From positions 498,977-562,976 of the forward strand of contig LUVW01000023.1 in the NCBI GenBank assembly GCA_001661515.1: a stretch of DNA of 64,000 bases, given 5' to 3'. Position numbers and translations under genes: made by a program. The notes below the pieces were generated by a model. That model was given only the letters and a program-made list of their open reading frames with translations, ran no database searches and was not told the origin of the DNA. This document shows, in pieces, positions 23,401-34,238 of the stretch (position 1 is its first letter; each line of letters begins with the position of its first letter). Source of the stretch: Capniomyces stellatus (taxonomy: Eukaryota; Kickxellomycota; Harpellomycetes; Harpellales; Legeriomycetaceae).

Positions 23401-26254
23401 ATATATACGTTCATAACTAAATACATACTTGTGCTTGTATTCGAATCTATGCTTACACACACTTTCAAATCCAAACTAACTTCCACACTAGCGCTTTCCT
23501 CTGAATTTAAACCAATGCGTGTTTATATACATATGTATAAGAATATTATAGCACTTACCTAAAGACCATACATCAACCTCAGGCCCAATATATGGATCGC
23601 CTCGAAGTATTTCAGGTGCTGTATATGGCAAACTGCCACAAAATGTCTCCATTAACCCATTTTGACTGAAAAAATTGGCCAATCCAAAGTCAATTAGCTT
23701 AACACACGCCAAAGGCCTATTTAGCTCCTCTTTCAAACCACTGGTGAATTTAGAAGTGTAGCCCGACTTTTTAAGACCCTTCTTTCTTCCCGTACCAATC
23801 TCACTGCTTTCGTTTGTGTGGCTCTGCCTAACATGCCCATCCATACCATCTTGGGTAGTCACCCTAAATCACCAAACAAGAAAAAAAATCAGAAAAAAGT
23901 TTAAAAAAATTGGCACTACTATATTGGACCTGAGACTCAACCAGAATATGCCAATAAAAGTGGGTAAATCAAACTCAAAATCAAAATCTGGTGGTAACAG
24001 TGCCATTGTACTGGTTGTAGCTTTTCTTACTTGTTCCGTGATACATCAATCGAGATATTTGAAATAGAGTAGTCTAGCAATATGTTTTCAAGCTTTATGT
24101 CTCGGTGGATTATCGAGTAAGAATGACAAAATCGTATTGTTTCAATAACAGGCTTAAATATCTCCTTAGCCTCCAACTCGGAAATCCCGCTACACCCTAT
24201 TCTTTCAGCTAATGTAGGTCCGTTTACATACTCGTAGAATAAATAAAAGTGCGTTTCTGTCATTCTGAAATCATAAAGCGGAACAATATGCGGGTTCAAT
24301 TCTCCCAAAACTGCACTTAGGTTGGCCTCTCTTAATACCCTGCAGTCTAGGGTCTTGGCTTTTTTGTACTCTGGATGTTCTCTTTGGTGCTTATACGGTG
24401 GGAACCTTTTGATGATTTTTACCGCAAACTATTTTTTTTTTATTTCAATTATATGGTTGTTATTATTATTATCGTTATTACTATTATCGTTATTATTATT
24501 ATCGTTGTCATTATTGTTATGGTTATTGCCATGGTCACTGTTACTGTTAATGTTACTATTATTAAAGCCGCGCGGCTACTTATTGAACGCTTCGGTTTAA
24601 ACATATTCAAATAATTCATTTTACGCTAGTAAAAATAGGTCCTGAAAAGTAACCGATCAAGTTGGCTTACCTCTTCTTGTGTTAATGTGTTTTGCATCAA
24701 CTTCACTTTGCCATAACTTCCTTGGCCCAGGTTCTTTATAACTTCGTACTCCCCTAGCGGTGTGTGGAATAAAAATTGCTTTGACCTCGAACTCTTCAAT
24801 GATACTGTGATCGAAGTTTGTAAATCTTCACTTTTTAAACACGACGAGTAATGCTTTTGATCTTTAGGGTTAAGGGTGTGTACTTTTCGCTGCTCTTTCT
24901 TGGCCTTTTTTACATCTAAATTTGCATCTAGACCCAAATTTAGGTTCAGATTCAGGTTCAAACTCTTCCCATTCTTCTTTTCAAGCTTCAAGCCATCAAA
25001 AAAACTTGAATTAAAGCCCAACTCGTTGTTATTATCACCTTGGTCATTATCTTGGTCGTTTCTTTGCGGGAAATTGAGTTTTTTGCGTACTTTTTGTGAT
25101 TTCTCTCCCTTTTTCAATAGCTCAGCATCCAAGTTACCCGCGTCTACATCCACATTACCAAACTTCAACGCACCTTGAATAAACTTGTTTGAGCTATCTG
25201 TTCGCTGGGCAAACCACACCTTCTCATCCTCGTCTTTGTTGTGGTTCAATGACAACCTTTTGCTATTAGGCCTGTTTCCTAACTTTTTATTGGCGCTTTG
25301 GATATGCGTACTGATCTTATCCTCATCCAGCTTCTTGCTACTAAGGTTCAACTCCTCAATAAGCTTTGTGGTTGTACCAATAGCATCGTTGAAAGTTTTT
25401 CCATTTGAAAATCCACCAGGATTGGCTGTGTTTACCAAAACATCATCCCTGCTGATTCCTAAACCCATCAACATTTCCAAATCCAAGCCTAAACCTATCT
25501 CAGACCTGTTTTTTTTTGTATTTCTGACTTTTAACTGTTCCGGATCTAATTCTGCCTCTTTAACCCCTCTTCCTTTTCTGGAGTTTGTGTTGGTAATAGA
25601 CTGTGCGGTATTTGGTGTTACTACATTACTCGTCATATGTGAACCCATATCGCTGTCCGCCATGAAACACTGATTAGCAACCGATTCCGGATTTTCGACT
25701 ACCGAAGACTCTTGCTTCAGCGGAACTGCAAACACCTTAAAATTTCCAGCCATTTTCTTGTTTTTGTTGCTAATGCTACTAGCCTCGTTAATCCCTTCCT
25801 CGTTGCCTTCGCCTTTAACCTCTGAGCCCTTCATCCAATCGTATATTCTAGTACTCCGCTTCACCACCTTTTTCTGTATTTCAGAATTAGCTCTTCTCCA
25901 TTCACTATCCGACAGCAAACTGGCTCTTTTTGCTGCAATATTCTCTATGCTGTCTTTTCGGTCATTTCTGGTTGCCACCGAGCCAAATCTGTTTGGTATG
26001 CTGTCCTGCATATCCCTTGATAGTCTCTTTTTGACACTACTTGGCAAACTATCTACATTTTCTTGAGGCTCTTTGTTATCCACAGCCTTTCTAACGGTCG
26101 TGACATCCAGCTCTCCAAAAACCTGGCTTCTCCTCGTATACTTTCTAGCTGCTAAAGAATCGCCGTTAACATGTGGCTCTGGTTTTAAAGCATCTTTACA
26201 AAATACGTTATCCAGCAGCGAGTCTTCATATTTACCGCCGACCGTCTTGTACAT
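20452..26254 (-). CDS. KIN1: KIN1/PAR-1/MARK-type serine/threonine protein kinase
   Basis: Four exons on the - strand: 26254-24671, 24428-24031, 23863-23559 and 23390-20452; in phase, 1,741 aa. A disordered N-terminus of about 495 residues precedes the kinase domain (about 500-830): glycine loop NLGQGSYGKVKLM, VKIIKR lysine, HRDIKLEN catalytic loop, DFGLANFF, T-loop FCGSLPYTAPE, and PYIGPEVDVWSLG, which is nearest to the yeast Kin1/Kin2 version of this motif. C-terminal to it, SPIVSMYYLVAKQV matches the conserved Kin1 helix, and the end (FKIELVWINSSCVRKHY) resembles a KA1 membrane-binding domain. Kin1 kinases act at the plasma membrane in polarity and secretion. Odd: about 60 extra residues separate HRD from DFG, formed around intron 2. 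All introns fall within the kinase domain. Confidence 0.9.
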
Positions 26255-28578
26255 TGTTGCCTGTTGGTATTTGCTTTGACGAATTCCGATAAATATTATG
26301 CCTTTGATGTTCGACTTCTTTTACAAACTTTTCACCAGTACTATTTGAAATACACACGGTACAATTTATATATTAATATGATACTTTTTGGCTAACAAGT
26401 TTAATTTTGTTTTTAAAAAAATAATAATAAAGGTAGTAATAAAACAAAAAAGATAGCTTAATATATCAACCCTGAAAAAATAAATGTTGATATTGGCGTT
26501 GGGGTTGATATTGATGTTGATATTGATATTGATATTGATGTTGATGTTGATATTGATGCTGGTATTGATGTTAAACCCATAATTTTCACTGACACTAGTA
26601 ACGCTTATTAATCAGAAGAAATGACTGTGTTGGAATAATGATGACCTTGATTATTTAATCACTACTTTTTATCAAGACAAAAGATTGAAACATAGTGCAT
26701 GTTGGATATCTTTCATTTCATTTAATTTCATTTAAATTACAAGTTATACGCTTTGTGTTGTAATTTATACGCTATATGTTGTACGCTGTATGTTATTTAC
26801 CCGACAAGGATAGAACTAATCTGGAGAATATTTAGGAATATTGAAAAGAGCACATGGAATGTTAAAATAGAATTTATAATTCCAAGATTCAGTATATTGT
26901 TTTGATACAATGAAGTGATTTATTGAGATGGCTCGACAAGAAAGTATGTTCAAGTGGAGCAAAGGCAAGCGGCACTAAAGATTAGCTACCCATATAAAAT
27001 GTAATGAAAATGAAATGAAAATAAAATGAAAAAAGCGAGTGGTTTAGAGAATTCTCAGTATTCATTATGTGGAAATATTATGAACAAAATTTCAAGAATT
27101 CTACAAAATATAACTTTAATAAACTTTATTGGTTTTATTTCACTTTTGCGATTAAAAAAAATGTGTAAATGTATAATTCTATTGTTATCACTCGGGGGTG
27201 TGTTTCGTATAGTGTTGAATACGCTTGTTTCTAACTAAAATGTTAATATTCTCTTTAAATATTACTCGCGCCCATAGTTTTGACCCCAATACGCTAATAC
27301 ACCTATCCGAGCTTCCTGTATCAAAAATTAATTTGTGTAAAAATTACAGTTTTGCTCAATACAAGAGCATGTACAACGAATACAGAAATGAACAAGATAT
27401 ATGGAGATGGATATGGAGATGGATATGAATATAGATATGAATATGAATCACCAAAACAAAACAAAACAAAAACTTGAGAAAGTCTTACAACTGCTACTAT
27501 TGACAATTCCAAACACCAAGAGTCGTTTATATGTGACATACAGTGTATATTAATACATAATTTGTAAGCAAGCTGAGTCTGATACCCTTTGAAAAAAGTT
27601 CCAGCAATAATACATGGGCTTTAAAAAGTATTGAAGCGATAAAGCAATATTCAGCAGCTAAATTGGACAGTCGAACAATAACTTATAGCATATTTCGAGT
27701 GGTATGTATAAATTGGGAGCTAAATCGTCATGTTTTCAAGCACTTTGACTCCATATATGTTTATTGTTTTATAGCAGCTGTACCAACCAAAAAAAAAAAA
27801 ATTAGTCTTGATTGCGGAGAGAATGAATAATTTATGGTTTTGGTTGAATGTACTTGAATTTTAATTTATGGTTTTTTAGTCAAAAGCTTATTGATCTCCC
27901 TTAAGCCTGAAAAGGCCAAGTAACTGAACACAAGCATCTACCGATATAAAGTTTACAATAAAACATTAGATATATAAAATTATTTTGCGTTTGTGTTTGT
28001 GCTTGTGGGATTTATTGGGGAAACAATACTTGTCATTTTTCAACTACATTGCGTAAAGGTAAAATATAAATTGCAAGTATAAATGTATAGTATATAAACT
28101 ACACTCTATACTTGATAAAATCGGCGCTGATCAATTTGAAACCAACAACGCCGAGTAATGCCACTAGTGCTCGTAAAGCTATTCGTTTGAGGCCTGTGCT
28201 TTTTTTTTTTTTTTGCCAAATTTAGCATTTATTAATGTGATTTATTTTAGGCAAGATGTCAACATTAATTAAGATTACAAAGCTATAAATACAAGTTGGA
28301 GTATTTGCTACAAATAATCAGTGCACAATATTTGTGCAAAGTGAATAAAAAAAAAGGAACTACAAGTGAAAAAAAAGAAACAGAAACAGATATAGATGTG
28401 GTGGCTATGGCATTGGCAGCCTCAGCTATATCGAGCTCGAGGGAATTTGTTAATAACAACATGATGCAAGTGTTAAAAAGCACACTGAGATGAGTGTGGC
28501 AAGCGGAGCTATATAGTTGAGGATATTGGCTGGTTGTACTTTGCAGGCGAATATCTTGAGTGCGAGTAATATCAGTTG
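26255..28578. other. Intergenic, AT-rich, no supported gene
   Basis: Contains a TTGATA/TTGATG hexamer array (26485-26570) and an AT-rich KIN1 promoter region. A frame at about 28296-28493 ends in a normal-looking sequence (VVAMALAASAISSSREFVNN) but lacks an ATG and clear splice partners. No gene called. Confidence 0.5.
26485..26570 (+). repeat. Imperfect (TTGATR)n hexanucleotide array
   Basis: About thirteen TTGATA/TTGATG units upstream of KIN1. Confidence 0.88.
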
Positions 28579-29523
28579 TTAATTTGGGGTTGTGGAAATA
28601 TCAGCGGTGCTCAGCTTATATCTACAGATTGGACAGACCGTAGACCTTTCGGTTAGCCAAAGATCGATGCAAGACCTGTGAAATGCATGGTTGCAAGGGA
28701 TGTCTCTTACTTCATCGCTGCTGTTTAAAACATCAAAGCATATCAAACAATCGGCTTCAAACTCGACTTCAATGCAAAAGCATGTACAGTTTTCTATAGA
28801 GCCGGTTAAACCAGGAGCACAGCTGTGTAGGCTGTTGGGCCTTGGAATTGTATTTTCAAAGTGTGCTACTTGGGGAGGGATTTCGGTTTGTTTTTCGACT
28901 TTGTTTTCCTGGTCTGGACCGGTGCTTTCTACAGAATCTGCGGGTTTGTTGTCTTTCAAGCTTTCGAGCTTTATTCTGTGTTTTAGATCCGAATAGGCTA
29001 CAACGGGGTATGACTCCAGCTCTGCCTTCGAAAGATGCTCTTTGTATTTGATGTCTCGCTCGAAAGCCCCGACTTGGTCCAGCTCAACAAACCCGTTGCT
29101 GTTGTAGTCAATGTGCCTTTTCCTAAACTGAACTATTGTAGAGGTAAGCGTGTTACTAAAAAAGAGAGAAAGGATGCTGCTCAGCAGTGAGTTAGACTTT
29201 AAGAGGACAAACATAAATATAAAAACTGAACTAACCAGAAATTATCACAAAGGAAATAACAACTATTAGCCCTAGGAAAACGTGGGTATACCATTGTACT
29301 CCTAGTCAAAAAAATACAGAATAAAAATAAATTGGTAAAAGAGAGTATAGATATGATATGTGTAGCTAGAACAAAGCTTGTGAAAACCAAGCAAAAAGTT
29401 GTTATTTTTCCAAGTACCTGAGGAAGCGTGTCTTTTGTAAAGTTCGCCACTATTATCTTCTGTAGCAGGGATTATATAATATTCATAGTTAGATAAATGT
29501 GTTACAAAAGACTTGACAAACAT
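28579..29523 (-). CDS. Single-pass membrane RING-H2 E3 ubiquitin ligase, 241 aa
   Basis: Three exons, 29523-29418, 29301-29236 and 29132-28579, in phase. Exon 2 encodes a transmembrane helix (residues about 43-60, VFLGLIVVISFVIIS). The C-terminal RING-H2 finger spans residues 186-228 with all ligands: C-x2-C, C-N-H-x2-F-H, then C-P-x-C. This is the layout of ATL/RNF-type ligases anchored in endomembranes, which recruit an E2 enzyme and ubiquitinate membrane or nearby proteins. The region between helix and RING is acidic and disordered. There is no signal peptide, so the N-terminus (about 40 residues) is a short lumenal or cytosolic arm. The substrate is unknown. Confidence 0.88.
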
Positions 29524-30506
29524 GACTGTGGTAGCGAGTTACTCCCGTTTAAAGCAGAAAAGCCACATGTTGAGTTATTTTTACACAGTTATAAGCTTAC
29601 TAGTATTACCCTGATTGACCGTGTACGCTAACGCATGGTCTATAAGCGTAGCCAACATGGCTAGATAGTTTATGCAAGAGCCCATAGTATAGCTCGGTAC
29701 GGCAATAGACAAGGTTTGTATTCTGACCCAAACTGTATCTGATCTCGGTTGAAATCAATAAATAAATAAATAAAAATGTAATTAAACAGATAAATGGCAA
29801 CGAAGCAGAAATTAAGACAAGTGGCATCAAAGCACCTTGATATATAACTTGGTATGGCTTGCTTCAAAATCAAAATGGAAGAGTGAAAAAAAAGGAGGGG
29901 GGGTGAGCATAAATTAAACCTTGAATCTAAAAACCAACAAAACTACTAAAACGGAAACAAAACAAAAAAAAGAAAATGGTAATACTGAGAGGGGGGGAGG
30001 GGGGGAGACGTTTAATTCGAAGATCTCGACGGCAAATCTGAAGCACAGTATTTTATTTCTATTCATTTTATTTAAATCCCGTGTTTTATTCGCTTGCCGA
30101 AACCATGAAATAAAAAATTCCGATGTTTTACTGTTCCTTTTTCACTCACCTTGAGCATTCAAAAAAAAAAAAACGAGAATAAAACGAGAAAAAAACGAGT
30201 GAGGAAAAAACGAATGTGAATAAAAAAAAGAAAAATAATAATTGTTATTTGGATGAGACATTCCCTATTTGTCATATGGTATGTAATTAAGGTGATTTAC
30301 CTTGGATAATAAGGCATTTAGACAGATTTAAAACACGAGAAATCGCACAATTTAGTAGGTGGTTTATAACTGAAAAGAAAGGAAAGAAAAGCAAGACCAA
30401 GTTAAATGCCAATAGAAAAAAAAGAGCAGTAATAAATCGAGTAATAGCGTTTATTGATAAAAGTAATATATATGTATGTATGCTTATATATAAAGGGTAG
30501 AGGAAA
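29524..30506. other. Intergenic between tandem - strand genes
   Basis: AT-rich. It holds an (ATAA)-type run near 29760, an A-rich stretch with a G-run (29985-30007) and poly-A (30160-30230). It should contain the RING gene promoter and the BCKDHB 3' end. No gene seen. Confidence 0.55.
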
Positions 30507-32257
30507 TCAGTAGTCCAATGAGCTTTTTATTGCTTCGGCGCAACGAACAACGTCAGGCAAGTACAGCTGTTCAAAAATCATAGGGAACGGGATGTCCTGT
30601 CCGCAAACTCTAGTAGGGGGGCTCTCGAGTCTTGAGAAGCAGCGGGCAGAAATCTCAGTGATGATATCTGAGGCGATTCCCATTGTGCGTGGAGCCTCGT
30701 GAGCAACAATAAGTCTTCCGGTTTTGTTGACCGAGGCTACAAGAGTCTCGACGTCGTAAGGGGCGATTGTTCTCAAATCTATCAGCTCAATGGACACGCC
30801 AGGCATTTGCTTTTCAACCAGCTGGATGGCGTTTTCGAGGGTGTATATTTGCGATCCATAGCCAACAATTGTCAAGTCTTTTCCTTCCTTCAGGACCTGG
30901 GCCTTTGACAGGGGAATCGTGTAGTCGCCCTCTGGAACAAGCTCGGCTGCTGCTCTGTACAGGGCCTTTGGCTCAAAGAAAATAACTGGGTTCTTGTCGC
31001 GGATTGAAGCTAGTAGGAGCCCTTTGGCCTGGACCGGCGATCTCGGCATAACTACTTTGAGTCCTGGAGTGTGGCAAAAACTGGCTTCTGGCGACTGCGA
31101 GTGGTAATGGCCCCCGTGTCCAACTGCCCCACAAGGCGACCTGAATGTCAATCCCCCCACGTCAAACTCGCCTCCTGATCTGTAGCGGAACTTTGCTGCC
31201 TCGTTGACGATCTGATCAAATGCTGGGAAAATATAGTCTGCAAACTGGATCTCTGCAATCGCCGTGTGGCCAACCGCTGCCATTCCAATCCCAAACCCTG
31301 CAATACCCTGTTCAGTCAACGGCGTATTGAAAACTCTATCGCTTCCTGTCATCCATCATCACCCAGAACACATATCATTCAATAAACAATCAAGTACCAC
31401 ACGCAATCTTTTTCTCTTTTCTTTTATTTTCTTTTCAAATAAATAAATAAACTTTCACAAACCAAATTCTTCTGCCAAGTTCATAGAACACCGGAAAACT
31501 CCCCCAAACCCTACATCTTCCCCAAACACAACTATACCCCAGTTTCAACCAAACAAAATTAAACGTTAAACCAGCTATTATTTATCGTTATGCACTATTC
31601 GTCCCATCCAACCAAATACACAGCTTCGCCCTCCGTTCACTGTTTATTTTTTAACCACTCAATTACCAGCTTTGTCGTCTGTGCTCAACGCTATCCTCAT
31701 TGCATCGTTTACAGCTTGGAACAGGTTCATTTTTTTTGTGTTGGCTATCAATTAATATATATATATATATATATACCCAAGGCTCAATTACTGTGTCTTG
31801 AAAATTCTTTTGTTTTTCAAAGACAAACCTCAACAATTGGCTTGAAAAAGCAAATATATCAAATTGTACACAAAAGGTTCTTGCAAATGACCGCAATTAC
31901 AAAAATACGTGCATGGTTATGACTATACGTTCATACATTCAGAAAGGCCCAGTTCTTTCAGCTCCTTATCTGCTCTAATATTTGCAACTGTTCGAAGTAA
32001 TAGTCCGCTGTTTGCTACACCGAGCTTCATTCCGTTTATAGGCTCTGCATTCGCGTTAAATATACTGGAATACACCCGATGCTGGGCAGCTTTTGGGCAC
32101 AGAATCTACAACACCAAGAGTGAATGACTCAATAATCGATAACCGGGTTTATCTTGCCAAATACCGTTAAATCTCTGTTTACCAACTTTACCTTGGAAAC
32201 TACTGACGACCTCTTGCCCAACCTCGCAGCTTTGATATTGGTGAAGACTGAATTCAT
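30507..32257 (-). CDS. BCKDHB: Branched-chain 2-oxoacid dehydrogenase E1 component, beta subunit
   Basis: Five exons on the - strand: 32257-32192, 32105-31937, 31744-31667, 31531-31463 and 31345-30507; in phase, 406 aa. Conserved blocks: [89 protein letters not shown]; and a C-terminal transketolase domain ([15 protein letters not shown]). The GHYHSQSPE and [13 protein letters not shown] blocks separate it from pyruvate dehydrogenase beta. With the alpha subunit and thiamine diphosphate it decarboxylates Val/Leu/Ile keto acids in the mitochondrial matrix and transfers the acyl group to lipoyl-E2. Residues 1-40 are basic and Ser-rich, like a mitochondrial presequence. The first two exons are inferred from phase and splice motifs; the remainder is secure. 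Intron 2 contains a (TA)n run. Confidence 0.93.
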
Positions 32258-34238
32258 CCTTGTTTATCTTTGTTGTTTTTTTCTGGGCTGTTGTCTTTGT
32301 TTTCAAAGTAAATATTCTCTTTGTATATCTTTTTTTTAGTTCTTAGTTTGGTGTATTAAGAAATAGAGGCAAAATATGCTTTAATAATATTGTCTTTGTT
32401 AATTTATATAGTTACAAACAGTGAGGAGTTGATTGTTAGTTGGCAACAAAGAAAGAAAAAAAATACACGCCATCAAGTGACTATAAAACCTGCCTTCAAT
32501 GATAATCATTGTCATTAGAGTTTCTACTCTTCTATTTGCTGTTTACTTGCTCTTCGTCTACTTTATGCATGGCTTTGCGTCTATTTGGCTCCAGGATTAT
32601 TTCAGATACACGCACTAAACAAAGACAAATTAGCCGCAAGAATAGCTTTCGTCGAACAATGCGAGTGTTTTAAAAATATCCGGAAAGCTAGCAATTAAAT
32701 GAAAAGCTAGCAATTAAACGAAAAGCTAATAACTAAACTAAAAGTCGCTTGGTTTTCAGTTTATTTTGATTGAATTTTATCCACAAGACTCTATTCCTTA
32801 ACTGTAAACAAACTTGAACATTCGAGCCTGAATAGGAAATATGTAAATAGGCGTTTCAAACGGTATTGAACATGAAACAACTGAATATTTAAAGCTTTGT
32901 TCTAATTGGCCCTTCTCGACTGTTGACTTTAGTTATTACACTTTAATTAATAACTTGTGTATGTTGACATTGAAAAAATAGGCGCAAAAATACCAGCCTG
33001 AGCTTCTGAGCTAATCCGACTATGTGGATTTATCGGCAATATGTAATGTTCTGCATACCGCCACTAAACAAACGACCATTCATCTCTTTTATTATTCAGA
33101 TACTCGCACACGCACTCACACACACTCCCCCCCCCCCCCCCCNNNNNNNNCCCCCCCCCCCCCCCCCCCATTTACCCAACAGTTGCAAATACCGAAAGTC
33201 TCGAACTAGGTATTAAACATCTAAGCGATATTTTTTAAGAATCCTATAGCCAATATTCTTCACCACTTTATTGCACAACTTTTTTTTTGAAAAAACAATT
33301 AAAACTAAAAGCGTGCAGATGCAGGTATAAAAGCCAAAGCCAATCAATATATTCTGGATTTCACATGAACCTGATGGGTCTAAATGACATTTTAAGGATC
33401 TTTAACCCATACTTCAGAACGCCATCTTTACCATCTTTAGCTTTTTACCAATTTGTTTTTTTTTTACCAAACATTAGCAGTTGGTTTGAATCCCAATGTT
33501 TCAAACTTGGAACCTTATTTTTTTTTTCGCTACTTTTTTGAGTTTCCAGTTTCCAGTTTCCACCAAACGGTTATACTTTCCAAACAAAGCATCTAAATAA
33601 AGCTCTGCTTGTGGATGGGAAATGCGATGATAGAGTGTGAGATTACACAGAGCTATTAATTATCTAAACCAACCCCAAAATCTTTGGTTATAATGTCTGT
33701 TTTGTCTAATTCAAGCCTATCCTAGGTCCATCTAATTAAACACACTCAAAAAAAAGAGGTAAAATGCCAAATAGGAAAAATAAATATTTAAAGTTAGTCA
33801 TAACCGATTCAACAAGCAAAACAGCTTTAATGCTGTTGATTAACAAGAATACAAGTTACGTGGTTTCTATTTACTTGTTTATTTATCAATATTTGGTAAA
33901 TGTCAAGTATAAAAACGCTATTCTAAAAGCAATAATCAGGTGGCAGAGATTTAAAGGTGCTAAAACAAAACGGAAAAAAATCTAAACAACGAGTTCTAAA
34001 GTCTAGCTATACGCTACAAGCCCAGAAACTGCCAATAAGGCAAGTCTATATATTTTTTGATATTAAATCCAGTATCTTTATACATAGTCCATCCAATGTA
34101 CTGCTGCTCTTGAAGGTTTGTATTTTATTATATTCAAGCTCCGATCCTACTCAAAATAAAAGAAGGGGTAGAATTATATTAGTCAAAAAAAACATCCACC
34201 AATATGAAAAAAAAACAGAATCTATATGATCCAGACAT
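32258..34238. other. Intergenic, contains assembly gap; no supported gene
   Basis: AT-rich DNA with short frames of low complexity. A frame at 33764-33985 begins with ATG and is Lys/Ile-rich, but has no recognisable domain. The poly-C/N gap lies at 33127-33169. The left part should include the BCKDHB promoter. Confidence 0.5.
33127..33169. other. Assembly gap in poly-C (N at 33143-33150)
   Basis: Eight N flanked by 16 and about 19 C. The true length of the tract is unknown. A CACACT repeat precedes it. Confidence 0.99.

Noticed and set aside
20452..26254. Alternative naming of the kinase as Snf1 or Hsl1/Gin4
   Set aside because: The PYIGPEVDVWSLG motif, the central position of the kinase domain and the SMYYLVAKQV helix fit Kin1/Kin2 better.
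28296..28493. Frame with a normal-looking C-terminus near the RING gene
   Set aside because: No ATG at the start, low-complexity first half, and no splice partner upstream that yields a sensible protein. It could be a small gene, but the sequence does not support one.
30507..31345. Assignment as pyruvate dehydrogenase E1 beta
   Set aside because: The [15 protein letters not shown] and [15 protein letters not shown] blocks are specific to the branched-chain enzyme.
31923..32257. A separate two-exon gene of 82 aa ending at a TAG at 31923
   Set aside because: Using the GTATGA donor at 31936 instead joins these exons in phase to the conserved TKKMNLFQ exon of BCKDHB and supplies its mitochondrial presequence, so they are better explained as BCKDHB exons 1-2.
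33764..33985. 73-residue Lys/Ile-rich frame with ATG
   Set aside because: AT-driven composition, no domain, no neighbouring exons; expected by chance in this DNA.
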